DNA of 64,000 bases from Haloplasma contractile (GTDB lineage: Bacteria > Bacillota_I > Bacilli_A > Haloplasmatales > Haloplasmataceae), in the NCBI GenBank assembly GCA_016841945.1, contig JAENYC010000007.1, positions 1-64,000 of the forward strand, written 5' to 3'. Under the pieces are notes generated by a model. That model was given only the letters and a program-made list of their open reading frames with translations, did no database searches and had not been told where the DNA came from. This document shows positions 7,764 to 16,917 of this stretch, one piece after another (position 1 is the first letter of the stretch; each line of letters starts with the position of its first letter). The position numbers and the translations under genes were made by a program.

Positions 7764-9071
7764 TTAATTATTAAGTAATAAATCTATTTCTCTTTTATCT
7801 TCTTCTGAAAACCTTTTAATTACCTCTTTAGGATGATATAATTTATAATCGGTTTTAGCACCAACTTCTTTAATCCCTTTAACAACATGTGATAATTCAG
7901 CAATTTCAATTAAATCATCATTTACATACAGTAATATAGGATCATTGTGAAGATTCTTTTCATTATAATATTGATAAGCTTCTTTCATAATAGTATCTTT
8001 GTATAAATAATAATTAATGTCAATTTGATATTTTTTAAAGATATTTGCTATTTTCTCATATTTTTCTTCTAACTCTTCTTTTGTTTGACAACTCACATAC
8101 TTAAATAAATATCGATATAGATATCGATGACATAAATCAGATAGTATTTCATCTTCTTCATATCGCCACTGTTTAATCATATAGATCATCCATGGTTCAT
8201 CTAGTTCTAAATAAGTTGAGATATCTATAGTCTTATGACTAAGGGATTTTATAATTGAACTATCCGATTTAAAAATATACTGATTATTAATCAAATCCTT
8301 TATTCTTCTAAATATATTAATAAGAATAATTTCATAACTAACACCTACAGGATGATAATAAACTTGCCAATACATATGATAACGACTCATTAAATAAGCT
8401 TCTATCGCATGCATCGATGTATATTTAAACGCAATTCTATTTTTTATGACTAAAAAACTTCTAATAATTCGATCTAAATCTATTTCTCCATATGTAGTTC
8501 CTGAATTATAAGCATCTCTTTGTAGATAATCTAAACGATCAGCATCTAATTGACTACTAATAATACTATTCATAATGTGATGGTGACAATTATCACCACT
8601 ACATTTTTCCTTAAAACAAGTCTTTTTTATCACATTAGCAACTTTCCTAGAAAATCCTTTTTTATAATTTTCCAATATATTGTGAACTTCTGTTGTTTCG
8701 TCTAATATAATATGAATAGAATACGCTTCATGTATCGTGTCAAACACTAATTCAAAAGCATGAGAATAAGGACCATGACCAATGTCATGTAAAAGTGCAG
8801 CACATTGTGTAATTAACCGTTCTTCTTTTGTTAGTACAGTTCTAATGGCTTCAACATCATAGATAATTCTTCTAGCAACTTCATACACACCCAAAGAATG
8901 AGAAAACCTTGAATGTTCTGCGGTATGATAAACTACATAGATACCACCTAATTGATGAATTCTTCGAAGCCTTTGAAATTCCTTGGCTTGTATTAAGTTC
9001 CATATTAATTCTTCTTCAACTTTAACATATCCGTAAATAGGGTCTCTAAACACTTTTAATTCTTTCATCAT
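7764..9071 (-). CDS. HD-domain phosphohydrolase (YwfO-like dNTPase family)
   Basis: This 435-residue protein belongs to the dGTPase-like HD family. Seen: an N-terminal DPIYGYVKV, the Arg-rich QRLRRIHQLGG, the first metal His in HSRFSHSLGVYEVARR, the HD pair in LLHDIGHGPYSHAFE (about residue 95), and the distal Asp in QLDADRLDYLQRDA. These residues bind the metal used to remove triphosphate from deoxynucleotides in studied relatives such as B. subtilis YwfO and its Enterococcus homologue. The start is ambiguous among TTG 9074, ATG 9071 and ATG 9068. It is monocistronic with its own terminator, divergent from cwlJ-gerQ. Confidence 0.85.
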   Translation of the reverse strand: MMKELKVFRDPIYGYVKVEEELIWNLIQAKEFQRLRRIHQLGGIYVVYHTAEHSRFSHSLGVYEVARRIIYDVEAIRTVLTKEERLITQCAALLHDIGHGPYSHAFELVFDTIHEAYSIHIILDETTEVHNILENYKKGFSRKVANVIKKTCFKEKCSGDNCHHHIMNSIISSQLDADRLDYLQRDAYNSGTTYGEIDLDRIIRSFLVIKNRIAFKYTSMHAIEAYLMSRYHMYWQVYYHPVGVSYEIILINIFRRIKDLINNQYIFKSDSSIIKSLSHKTIDISTYLELDEPWMIYMIKQWRYEEDEILSDLCHRYLYRYLFKYVSCQTKEELEEKYEKIANIFKKYQIDINYYLYKDTIMKEAYQYYNEKNLHNDPILLYVNDDLIEIAELSHVVKGIKEVGAKTDYKLYHPKEVIKRFSEEDKREIDLLLNN

Positions 9072-9226
9072 CAACCAACTTTCAATTTGACTTAATATTA
9101 TTTTACCAAAAAATAGTATTTTTAGATAGATTATATCTATTATTTACGATATTTAAGGCGTTTTTTCTAATATTTAATCAACTTTTTAAGGAATTTGTCA
9201 TATATTTTAATATTGAGGTGATCATT

Positions 9227-9646
9227 TTGGCTGTTGTTCCTTATACAGAAAAAGATGTAGACTTATTAGCTAGACTCATGCGATCTGAGGCTGAATCTGA
9301 CGGTAAGTTAGGGATGTTACTAGTTGGAAATGTTGGCATCAATCGTGTGTTAGCTCGTTGTCTAGATTTTGAAAATATCCGTTCTATACGTAATATGGTT
9401 TTTCAATCACCTGGTGGTTTTGAGGCCACTCAAAAATCATATTTTTATCAACCTGCTCGAGAAATTGATAGACGTTTAGCTAGACGAGCGATTGCAGGTG
9501 AGCGCTTTGTACCTGCTCAAAGAGCATTATGGTTCTACAATCCTTTCGGCCAAAGTTGTAGAGCCCAATGGTTTGGTCAATGGAACACTGGTGTATTTAA
9601 AAGCCACTGTTTCTATGCGCCATTAGCATCAGAAAATTGTTATTAA
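9227..9646 (+). CDS. cwlJ: Spore cortex-lytic cell wall hydrolase CwlJ
   Basis: A 139-residue protein of the SleB/CwlJ hydrolase domain, acting on spore cortex peptidoglycan during germination. It is the domain alone, without the SleB signal peptide and binding repeats, as in CwlJ. Seen: MAVVPYTEKD at the N-terminus, the catalytic-helix region ARLMRSEAESDGKLGMLLVGN, a YFYQ block, RALWFYNP, and KSHCFY near the end. The start is TTG 9227, 6 nt behind GAGGTG, giving the MAVV beginning expected from Bacillus CwlJ; GTG 9218 lies within the binding site. gerQ follows after 11 nt. GerQ is required for CwlJ placement in the Bacillus coat, so the pair is a functional unit. Confidence 0.93.
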   Translation: MAVVPYTEKDVDLLARLMRSEAESDGKLGMLLVGNVGINRVLARCLDFENIRSIRNMVFQSPGGFEATQKSYFYQPAREIDRRLARRAIAGERFVPAQRALWFYNPFGQSCRAQWFGQWNTGVFKSHCFYAPLASENCY

Positions 9647-9657
9647 AGGGGGATTTT

Positions 9658-10200
9658 ATGAGTTCTTATCAAACACCAACCTATCCACAAATGGATAGCA
9701 TTCAACCACAAACACCATCTTCAACAATCGGTTATCCACAACCTGGTTTTCAATCACAACAACCAACATATCCTCAAACACCAGGGTACCAGCAACCTCC
9801 ATATTTACAACCAGGTTTTCAACAACCTACAGGATTTACAGGATATGTGCCATCTTTACACACAGGTTTTATTCCTGAACAAGAATCTTATATTGAAAAC
9901 ATATTAAGATTAAATAAAGATAAAATTGCCACAGTATATATGAATTTTGAAAACTCTCAATGGGGAAGTAAGATTTTTAAGGGAGCTATTGAAGCAGCTG
10001 GTAAAGACCATATTATTTTAAGAGATCCAGTTACCAATATGCGTTATTTATTGTTAATGATATATCTTAACTACATCACTTTTGATGAAGAAATAATTTA
10101 TGAATATCCTTTCGCAGCACCTAATATTCCAACACCTTATCCACAGACTCAATTACGCAAAAAAGATACCAAAGAACAAGATCAATCTAAAAAGAAGTAG
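9658..10200 (+). CDS. gerQ: Spore coat protein GerQ
   Basis: 180 residues. The first 75 are Gln/Pro/Tyr/Thr-rich low complexity. The C-terminal domain carries the GerQ signature: SYIENILRLNKDKIATVY, KIFKGAIEAAGKDHIIL, RDPVTNMRYLLLMIYLNYI and TFDEEI. In Bacillus GerQ is a coat protein cross-linked during spore maturation and needed to hold CwlJ. The start ATG 9658 follows AAAGGGGG; the longer in-frame extension at 9637 lies inside cwlJ and has no binding site. Transcribed with cwlJ and followed by a terminator. Confidence 0.93.
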   Translation: MSSYQTPTYPQMDSIQPQTPSSTIGYPQPGFQSQQPTYPQTPGYQQPPYLQPGFQQPTGFTGYVPSLHTGFIPEQESYIENILRLNKDKIATVYMNFENSQWGSKIFKGAIEAAGKDHIILRDPVTNMRYLLLMIYLNYITFDEEIIYEYPFAAPNIPTPYPQTQLRKKDTKEQDQSKKK

Positions 10201-10219
10201 GCTAAGTTAGCCTACTTTT
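10195..10219. terminator. Bidirectional terminator between gerQ and ung
   Basis: AAGTAGGCT pairs with AGCCTACTT around AAGTT, then TTTT. It spans the gerQ stop and the last codons of ung, which converge here. Confidence 0.75.
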
Positions 10220-10892
10220 CTATTTGCCAATTGATGGGTTCTAAATGATGTTTCTTTAAAAAATCATTGGTTTCTGAGAAATGTTTACATCCAAAAAATC
10301 CTCTATAAGCTGATAAGGGTGATGGATGCACTGATTTTAATATACAATGCTTTTGATTAGTAATTAAACTTTCCTTATTTTTAGCATCATTTCCCCACAA
10401 TAAATAAACAATCGGTTGCCTCTTCTTATTTAATAAACTTATGATTGTATTTGAAAATACTTCCCACCCCTTATTCCTATGAGAGGTAGGTTGACTATCA
10501 CGAACAGTAAAGACAGTATTTAATAATAAAACACCTTGCTTAGCCCAAGATATTAAATTACCATGCTTGGGATATTCAATTCCTATATCATTCACTAATT
10601 CTAAATAGATATTATGCAATGATTTAGGTATTTTAACATCTCTAGGTACAGAAAAACATAATCCATGAGCTTGATTCTCTTGATGATATGGGTCTTGTCC
10701 TAAAATCACGACTTTCACATGATGAAATGGTGTTAGTTTTAATGCACTAAATAACTGATCATAATCAGGATATATTTTGTGATGTCTATATTCATGTTCA
10801 ACAAATTTCATCAGTTTACGAAAATATGGTTTTTCAATTTCTTCTTCTAATAATTGATCCCAATCATTACCAAAATGAATCTTATTCTTCAT
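10212..10892 (-). CDS. ung: Uracil-DNA glycosylase, family 1
   Basis: At 226 residues this is the standard UNG length. It removes uracil from DNA to start base-excision repair. Both active-site motifs are intact: GQDPYH (catalytic Asp at residue 67) and HPSPLSAYRGF with the catalytic His near residue 188. LLNTVFTV and LLWGNDAK, lining the uracil pocket, are also present. It overlaps the upstream Gx-type membrane-protein gene by 11 nt, so the two are one transcript. Confidence 0.96.
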   Translation of the reverse strand: MKNKIHFGNDWDQLLEEEIEKPYFRKLMKFVEHEYRHHKIYPDYDQLFSALKLTPFHHVKVVILGQDPYHQENQAHGLCFSVPRDVKIPKSLHNIYLELVNDIGIEYPKHGNLISWAKQGVLLLNTVFTVRDSQPTSHRNKGWEVFSNTIISLLNKKRQPIVYLLWGNDAKNKESLITNQKHCILKSVHPSPLSAYRGFFGCKHFSETNDFLKKHHLEPINWQIEK

Positions 10893-11454
10893 TGATTAAT
10901 TGCTCCAAGAATATAGATTTTTCATCTTTTTGAGTAATAGTTTTAAATACTTGTCCTTTATCTAAATATTTTCTTAACACAGAGACCACATAACCAACAA
11001 ACATACCCGTTCCTATTCCTATCGGTATTAACCAAAATAAATTAAAAATAGCACCTATTCCATAATAAATCGTTAATACGATGATTTGCCCTATATTATG
11101 AGCAATTCCACCAGCAACACTTATCCCAACCAAACTGACTTTATTTTTCACTGTTGCCAATAATGTGTACATAACTAGAAAACTTAATAACGTACCTGGA
11201 AACCCAATAGTAAAGGTCACCAACCCTCCAATTAATAAGCCTACTAATAAAGATTTCAACACAATTAATAATAAAGATTCAGTAAACCTCAAATAATAAA
11301 GACCAGTTAAAATCACTATATTTGCTAGTCCAATCCTTACACCTTGAGCAGGTGCAAAAGAGGATAAAAATCGATCTATAATACCTAAAACAACACTTAA
11401 TGCCACTAAAAGAGCTATAAATACCAATTTTTCTGTTGTTTTTCGATTGCCCAT
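10882..11454 (-). CDS. Gx transporter family protein (Hpre_diP_synt_I type)
   Basis: 190 residues with five to six membrane segments: KLVFIALLVALSVVLGIIDRF at the start, then RIGLANIVILTGLYYL, SLLVGLLIGGLVTF, GFPGTLLSFLVMY, VSVAGGIAHNIGQ and a C-terminal segment. This matches the family annotated as Gx transporter or heptaprenyl diphosphate synthase component I, a fold close to ECF-type S components; the substrate is unknown. I chose ATG 11454, 8 nt behind AAAGGA; ATG 11463 overlaps the binding site. The C-terminal 30 residues are a polar tail. Operonic with ung. Confidence 0.8.
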   Translation of the reverse strand: MGNRKTTEKLVFIALLVALSVVLGIIDRFLSSFAPAQGVRIGLANIVILTGLYYLRFTESLLLIVLKSLLVGLLIGGLVTFTIGFPGTLLSFLVMYTLLATVKNKVSLVGISVAGGIAHNIGQIIVLTIYYGIGAIFNLFWLIPIGIGTGMFVGYVVSVLRKYLDKGQVFKTITQKDEKSIFLEQLINEE

Positions 11455-11561
11455 AGCTCTCATCCTTTCTATTTTTATACCTTTTCCATTATATCATATT
11501 TTATTTAAAAATAATATTTGTTATAATATAGTAAAGAAATCCAATTATAAGGAGGAATAAA

Positions 11562-11984
11562 ATGAATGATTGTATTTTTTGTAAAATTATCAATAAGGAA
11601 ATTCCTAGTGTCACGATATATGAAGATGATATTATCATTGGTTTTTTAGATATCTCACAAACAACCAAAGGACATACACTTATTATCCCTAAAAAACATT
11701 ATGAAAATATTTATGAAATCGATGAGGATACCTTAGCCTATATTTATAAAAAAGTACCAAAAATTGCATGTGCACTTAAAACAGCATTTAAAGCAAAAGG
11801 AATGAATGTCGTGAATAACAATGGTGAATTGGCAGGACAAACCGTCTTTCACTTTCATGTGCACTTAATTCCACGTTACAATGAAAAAGATGGTTTTAGA
11901 GCGATTTATACGAATCATATGGATAAATATTCTAAGGAAGACTTAGAAAAGATAGCAGTTCAAATTCGAGAAAACTTTAATTAA
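11562..11984 (+). CDS. HIT family nucleotide hydrolase
   Basis: 140 residues. The histidine-triad motif HFHVHL is at residues 97-102 and forms the nucleotidyl-phosphate hydrolysis site of Hint/HIT enzymes, which act on AMP- or GMP-linked substrates. A CIFC pair at residues 4-7, typical of zinc-binding Bacillota members such as Hit of B. subtilis, is present. The start ATG follows GGAGGAAT. Monocistronic, with a strong terminator behind it. Confidence 0.93.
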   Translation: MNDCIFCKIINKEIPSVTIYEDDIIIGFLDISQTTKGHTLIIPKKHYENIYEIDEDTLAYIYKKVPKIACALKTAFKAKGMNVVNNNGELAGQTVFHFHVHLIPRYNEKDGFRAIYTNHMDKYSKEDLEKIAVQIRENFN

Positions 11985-11990
11985 CAATTT

Positions 11991-12024
11991 AAAGGTCTAA
12001 GATTATAAACTTAGACCTTTTTAT
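11991..12024 (+). terminator. Terminator behind the HIT gene
   Basis: AAAGGTCTAAG pairs with CTTAGACCTTT around an 8-nt loop, then TTTTA. The 118 nt between here and the next gene hold nothing else I can identify. Confidence 0.85.
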
Positions 12025-12142
12025 ATTCAACACTTAAAGTTACTAAAATTATACTCCTCATTCAATATCCATATATTAGTTCTTCGTCTGGTTTCTTTAA
12101 AATCACTTTTTATTGCAGTAATAGCAACATATTATTGTACAT

Positions 12143-13561
12143 CTATTCAAATAAATTCGCTAGAGTACGAACCATCACACCTGTTGCACCTTTTGGTCCT
12201 AATAAATGAGGTGATTTTTTACCACAAGTACCAGCAATATCTAAATGTACCCAAGGTGTATCCTCTACAAACTCGGCAAGTAAAGCTGCCGCAAATGAAG
12301 CATGTCCATCCCGACCCGGAGAATTATTATAATCTGCGACAATACTTTCTTTACATCTTTCTCTAAAAACATCAACTGGTAATTCCCATATTGCTTCCCC
12401 TGCTTTATCAGATGCTTCTTTTACTTTATGAAATAAGTCTTTATTATTCGTAAAAGCACCCGTTATCTCTGTTCCAAGTGCGGTTACAACACCACCTGTT
12501 AATGTCGCAACATCTATTATTTTTGTGGCATGATTCATTTTTGCAAAGGTAATAGCATCCACTAATGTTAATCGTCCTTCTGCATCAGTATTAAGAATTT
12601 CTATTGTCTTTCCGTTCATGGTTACCACAACATCATCTGGTACAATCGCTTTACTATTAATTAAGTTTTCTGTTGCGGCGATAATTACATCAACATTTAC
12701 TTTTAATTGCTTTCTAGCAATCACTTCAATTGCACCTAATACAGAAGCTGCTCCCCCCATATCAGATTTCATACCAGCCATACCCGTTTTAGGTTTTATT
12801 GAATATCCACCTGAATCATATGTAAGACCTTTTCCTATTAAAGCAGTTATCTCATCACTGTCATCATTTCTATATTTTAAATGAATTAATTTAGCCTCTT
12901 CATCTGAACCTTGATTGACTGCTAAAAAAGCGCCCATTCCAAATGATTCTATTTCTTTTTTATCATATATATGACATTCTATATTAAGACGTTTTGCTAA
13001 ATCTTTTGCATAATTTGCAAGTAACGATGGGGTTAATTTATTCCTCGGTTCATTAACTAAATCCCTCGCATGATTGGTACCTAATGCATTTATTTCTCCA
13101 TATGATATTGCTTGCGTTACATCTTCTTTACTATAAACACTAATATTAAACACTTCATTTTTAATATCTTTTTTATAATTTTTGAACTGATATTTCACGA
13201 GTTCGATGGTCTCAACAGCTTTTTCACAAAGACTATTGAGATTATCTTCTAAACAACTGAAACTATCTAAATCAATGATGGTATCACCATCTATTATGTT
13301 TCCTACTTTTGAAAAAATTGTTTGGATATCTTTGATCAAATACTTATCCTTACAACCCAATCCGATAAAGACAAACTTCTTCACCTTAAACTCACTGACA
13401 GGGTAGTAAATCAATATATTTCCAAATTTATCAACTGGTTCCTTTTCCTTTAATTGATTAATAATAGATTGTAGGTTATTTGATAGAGTATTTTTACTCA
13501 CACCCATCACAACTGTTTTTGTTTCTTCATTTAAATTTAAATCTTTCATATATTTAACCAA
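12143..13561 (-). CDS. Leucyl aminopeptidase, M17 family
   Basis: A 472-residue cytosolic metallo-aminopeptidase that removes N-terminal residues from peptides. The C-terminal catalytic domain has both di-metal motifs: GKGLTYDSGGYSIKP with the catalytic Lys and Asp, and the M17 signature NTDAEGRLTLVDA. The intervening MKSDMGGAA block is also present. The N-terminal macro-like domain is more diverged. I chose TTG 13561, 6 nt behind GAGGTG; ATG 13567 abuts the binding site. Monocistronic. Confidence 0.92.
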   Translation of the reverse strand: MVKYMKDLNLNEETKTVVMGVSKNTLSNNLQSIINQLKEKEPVDKFGNILIYYPVSEFKVKKFVFIGLGCKDKYLIKDIQTIFSKVGNIIDGDTIIDLDSFSCLEDNLNSLCEKAVETIELVKYQFKNYKKDIKNEVFNISVYSKEDVTQAISYGEINALGTNHARDLVNEPRNKLTPSLLANYAKDLAKRLNIECHIYDKKEIESFGMGAFLAVNQGSDEEAKLIHLKYRNDDSDEITALIGKGLTYDSGGYSIKPKTGMAGMKSDMGGAASVLGAIEVIARKQLKVNVDVIIAATENLINSKAIVPDDVVVTMNGKTIEILNTDAEGRLTLVDAITFAKMNHATKIIDVATLTGGVVTALGTEITGAFTNNKDLFHKVKEASDKAGEAIWELPVDVFRERCKESIVADYNNSPGRDGHASFAAALLAEFVEDTPWVHLDIAGTCGKKSPHLLGPKGATGVMVRTLANLFE

Positions 13562-13623
13562 TTTCATCACCTCTATTTCATTATACACAATTCATTTTAG
13601 ATGTAAAGTTTTATTATTTGTTC

Positions 13624-13651
13624 AAAAAAAGAAACGGCATAACCGTTTCTT
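13624..13651 (-). terminator. Terminator behind the ABC exporter operon
   Basis: AAGAAACGG pairs with CCGTTTCTT around CATAA and is followed, on the minus strand, by seven T. Confidence 0.85.
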
Positions 13652-15359
13652 AATCCATTACAACAAGATTCTTATCAAACTGCTTTTCAAGTAGTCGATA
13701 AGTGATATAAGTTAAAATCAATCCCAGAGTAAATAGGAGTACAAACATAATATTTATCGGTAGGAATAACTTAAATACATAACGATATAGAAAATACAAC
13801 GCAGTGACATACCCTATTCCAATTCCCATTAATATTAATACATTCATATTTTGTTTCACTGGTTGTTGTGGATTATCCCATTTTAACATCGGTCTTTTTA
13901 AGTCAATATATATACCAGTAAAGAATAAGGGTATGCTAGCGATAAGTGATACTATTAATGTCACGACACCATAAATGATATTTTCTTCAATAGAAAAACC
14001 TTTATTTATTAAAACAAATACTAACAGGATAATCATTACTATATTAAGTGTAAGTTGAGTAAAAAATGGTGTCCAAAAGCGACCAAGTATATGTTCTTTT
14101 GAACTAACTGGTAAAGTTCTCATAATCCAATTCGTTTTTCCTTCACGAGAAAATGTTGTGGATGAAATTGGCATAAGCGCAGCTGTAACAATCAAGAATA
14201 ATGATACTGCTAACCATAATTCATTTTTATATTGTTCATACATATTGATAAATTGATTCAACTGTTCAGCATCACCTGCACTTTGCATGACGGTTGTCAT
14301 CACAATAAACAGTACAGGTAATAAAACAACAAGTAATAAGGAATTAAACGCATATATAGGTACTTTAAGTAGTGTCACAAAATCAATTTTCGCAAAGGAT
14401 AAACTAACATCCCCTAAACCTTTTCTATTATCTAAATTTTGATGCTTAACTTTCTTCTTACGAGATGGATTGTTTTGTTCTTTCATATAACTATTGATAA
14501 AAATAGATTGTAAAACCTGAGATAATAAATATATAAACGCCAAGGATATAAGGATAAACAATATTAAACTGAATACAGCTTGAAAAATACTACCTGTGAT
14601 GGTATATTCAATCAATTGACTAATTGGATAATATATTGAAAACTGACTGATGAAGTATTCTATGTTCGATACGATTTCAATATAAAACTGATTGATATCT
14701 TGTGCTTCAGTAGGCATAAATGTTTGAAACATTAACATTTGGAAACCTAGTAATCCAAACAATAGGACCATATATCCAATCATTCTTAAAGCATCTTTAC
14801 TCTTAAAAACATTGGTTAAGCTCATAAGGAGTACTGTAAGGATAGAAATAATAACTAATGGTATAATGGGTAATAAAACGAAACTACCTATCATTGTAAT
14901 CCATTGATAAATATATAGATTACTATAAATACCATAAATGATAAAAAATGGTAAGATTATAAATGCACTAAGTATTAATTCCCATAAATATATCACAAAG
15001 AATTTGCTTATTAGAAAATGACTTGGTTTAATTGGCATCGGTGTTAGAACTTTCACATCATTTGAGAAATAGAAAAATGATATTATTTGAAACATTCCAA
15101 AAAACACAATCAAAACAACAGATGCTATAATAGCTAATACAATAAACAAATAAGATACTCCTAAAGCTTGAAAACCTTTAAATAAATTGGTGAAAGTCTT
15201 CATAAAATAGATATAACTTGGTGCACACATAATAAGGACAACGAACAATAAAATAAACATATTTCGGTATTTTTTATTAGATTTTATCTTATGTATACTG
15301 TGACGGAGTGAAAGACTTTGTTTTAGAAGAAATCGAAAAGTGATTAAGAAATCTTTCAT
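13650..15359 (-). CDS. Large ABC exporter permease
   Basis: 569 residues with about twelve hydrophobic segments in two halves joined by a basic cytoplasmic loop (PSRKKKVKHQN, near residue 300). The arrangement and the FSNDVKVLTPMPIKPSHFLISKF segment match the family annotated as putative ABC transporter permease subunits of ABC-2-type exporters. The cargo is unknown. Its start directly abuts the stop of the ATPase gene upstream, so the two make one transporter. Confidence 0.75.
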   Translation of the reverse strand: MKDFLITFRFLLKQSLSLRHSIHKIKSNKKYRNMFILLFVVLIMCAPSYIYFMKTFTNLFKGFQALGVSYLFIVLAIIASVVLIVFFGMFQIISFFYFSNDVKVLTPMPIKPSHFLISKFFVIYLWELILSAFIILPFFIIYGIYSNLYIYQWITMIGSFVLLPIIPLVIISILTVLLMSLTNVFKSKDALRMIGYMVLLFGLLGFQMLMFQTFMPTEAQDINQFYIEIVSNIEYFISQFSIYYPISQLIEYTITGSIFQAVFSLILFILISLAFIYLLSQVLQSIFINSYMKEQNNPSRKKKVKHQNLDNRKGLGDVSLSFAKIDFVTLLKVPIYAFNSLLLVVLLPVLFIVMTTVMQSAGDAEQLNQFINMYEQYKNELWLAVSLFLIVTAALMPISSTTFSREGKTNWIMRTLPVSSKEHILGRFWTPFFTQLTLNIVMIILLVFVLINKGFSIEENIIYGVVTLIVSLIASIPLFFTGIYIDLKRPMLKWDNPQQPVKQNMNVLILMGIGIGYVTALYFLYRYVFKLFLPINIMFVLLFTLGLILTYITYRLLEKQFDKNLVVMD

Positions 15360-16075
15360 TATTCAGTCAACTCCAAGAAGATACTTTCAAGTGATGCTTC
15401 TTTACCAATTTTAGTACGGATTTCTTCTAAAGTACCTAATTCTATGATTTCACCCTTATTGATAATGGCCACTCTATCACAAACTTTTTCAGCAATTTCT
15501 AAAACGTGAGTCGAAAAAAACACACTATTTCCTTTATCACAATGCTCTCTTAATAATTCTTTCACTGTGTGCTGTGCTTTTGGATCAAGTCCTACTAGTG
15601 GTTCATCTAATATCATAATTTTTGCGTTAGCGATTAACGCACCGATTAAAACAATTTTTTGTTTCATCCCATGTGAGTAACCGGATATATATCCATGTAC
15701 ATCATCTTTTAAAACTAATTTTTCTAAATAATAATTCATTTTATCCATTCTTTTTTCATTTGGAACTTTAAAAACATCACAGATAAATTGCAAATAATCA
15801 AAACCTGTAATTTTTTCAAATACTTCTGGGTTATCAGGTACATATGAGAATTGACGTTTTGATTCTAAAATATCAACTTGATTGTCTACACCATTAATAA
15901 GTATTTGTCCTTCATCTGGTTTTAGCAATCCTACAATGGATTTAATCGTGGTTGTCTTTCCTGCACCGTTAGGACCTAAAAATCCAAATATTTCGCCTGC
16001 ATTAACTGAAAAGTTAATTTTGTTAACGGCGACTTTGTTTCCATAACGTTTTGTTAGATTCTTAATTTTTAACAT
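15359..16075 (-). CDS. ABC transporter ATPase (exporter)
   Basis: 238 residues. Walker A is GPNGAGKTTT near residue 33, the signature is SGYSHGMKQK near residue 131, and Walker B is IMILDEPLVGLDP. The Q-loop region (SYVPDNPEVFEK) is as in CcmA/DrrA-type exporters. I chose ATG 16075, after AAAGGTGAG; ATG 16090 includes that binding site. First gene of a two-gene exporter operon whose cargo is not apparent. Confidence 0.88.
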   Translation of the reverse strand: MLKIKNLTKRYGNKVAVNKINFSVNAGEIFGFLGPNGAGKTTTIKSIVGLLKPDEGQILINGVDNQVDILESKRQFSYVPDNPEVFEKITGFDYLQFICDVFKVPNEKRMDKMNYYLEKLVLKDDVHGYISGYSHGMKQKIVLIGALIANAKIMILDEPLVGLDPKAQHTVKELLREHCDKGNSVFFSTHVLEIAEKVCDRVAIINKGEIIELGTLEEIRTKIGKEASLESIFLELTE

Positions 16076-16198
16076 TTTCTCACCTTTCATTCTTTTAGTT
16101 TACATTTATTATATAACCTATCCTTCTCATATTTTCAATTGATTTGAATAAAACACTATTTTTTATAATTAATATAAACATTTATAAAGAATATTCAA

Positions 16199-16912
16199 TT
16201 ATATCCATTTACACCATCTCTTCTCTAATATATCAATCCCAATAAAGAGTAGATAACCAATTAAGCTCAGTTCAAATATACCCGTAAACATGTTTAAGTT
16301 ATTCACTACCACATGACTATCAATGTAATATCCTAATCCGCTTCCAATACCGCGTGTTTCACTTAAATACAATACCGCAATAGATGTTCCAATACTGATT
16401 CTTAATGTTGATAATAAATTGGGTAAAATCGCAGGAAAGAGTATTTCTTTATACATTTCTTTTTTATTGAGTGATAAACTTTTAGCATGATAGAACACTT
16501 CTTTTGGAATTGTCTTGACGGCATCTTTAACCGTGATAATAACTGGAAATACAACTATAATGAAAATTAGTGTTGTTTTCATCCAAAACATAGAAGCAAA
16601 AATCACAATAAGAACTTGAACCAAAGCCGATTTTGGTATCGGATAAATGGAATAGACAATTGGGTCAATGATTTGGTTCACACGGCTAGATAGTCCCATA
16701 TACATCCCAATATGTATTCCTACCAAAACAGATAGAATTAAACCCGTTAATAAAAGGGAAAGAGATTCTAAAGTGGGTTCTAACAATTGTTCAGGAAAAA
16801 TATTGAAAAAATTTATGATGACATCATGAGGATAAGGGATTTGTTGATGGTAGATGAATGAAATGAAATACCATATGATAAAAATGATGATAAAACCTAA
16901 AATCTTTTTCAT
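16199..16912 (-). CDS. ABC importer permease, SsuC/TauC/ThiX type
   Basis: 237 residues with six membrane segments. The EAA-type loop is visible as VFYHAKSLSLNKKEMYKEILFPAILPNL, the site that meets the ATPase. This is the COG0600 family (nitrate, sulfonate, taurine, hydroxymethylpyrimidine importers). I chose ATG 16912, 8 nt behind GGAG, instead of ATG 16948, which lies inside the ATPase gene. Third gene of the importer operon; the ATPase stop is 5 nt upstream. Confidence 0.88.
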   Translation of the reverse strand: MKKILGFIIIFIIWYFISFIYHQQIPYPHDVIINFFNIFPEQLLEPTLESLSLLLTGLILSVLVGIHIGMYMGLSSRVNQIIDPIVYSIYPIPKSALVQVLIVIFASMFWMKTTLIFIIVVFPVIITVKDAVKTIPKEVFYHAKSLSLNKKEMYKEILFPAILPNLLSTLRISIGTSIAVLYLSETRGIGSGLGYYIDSHVVVNNLNMFTGIFELSLIGYLLFIGIDILEKRWCKWI

Positions 16913-16917
16913 AACCA

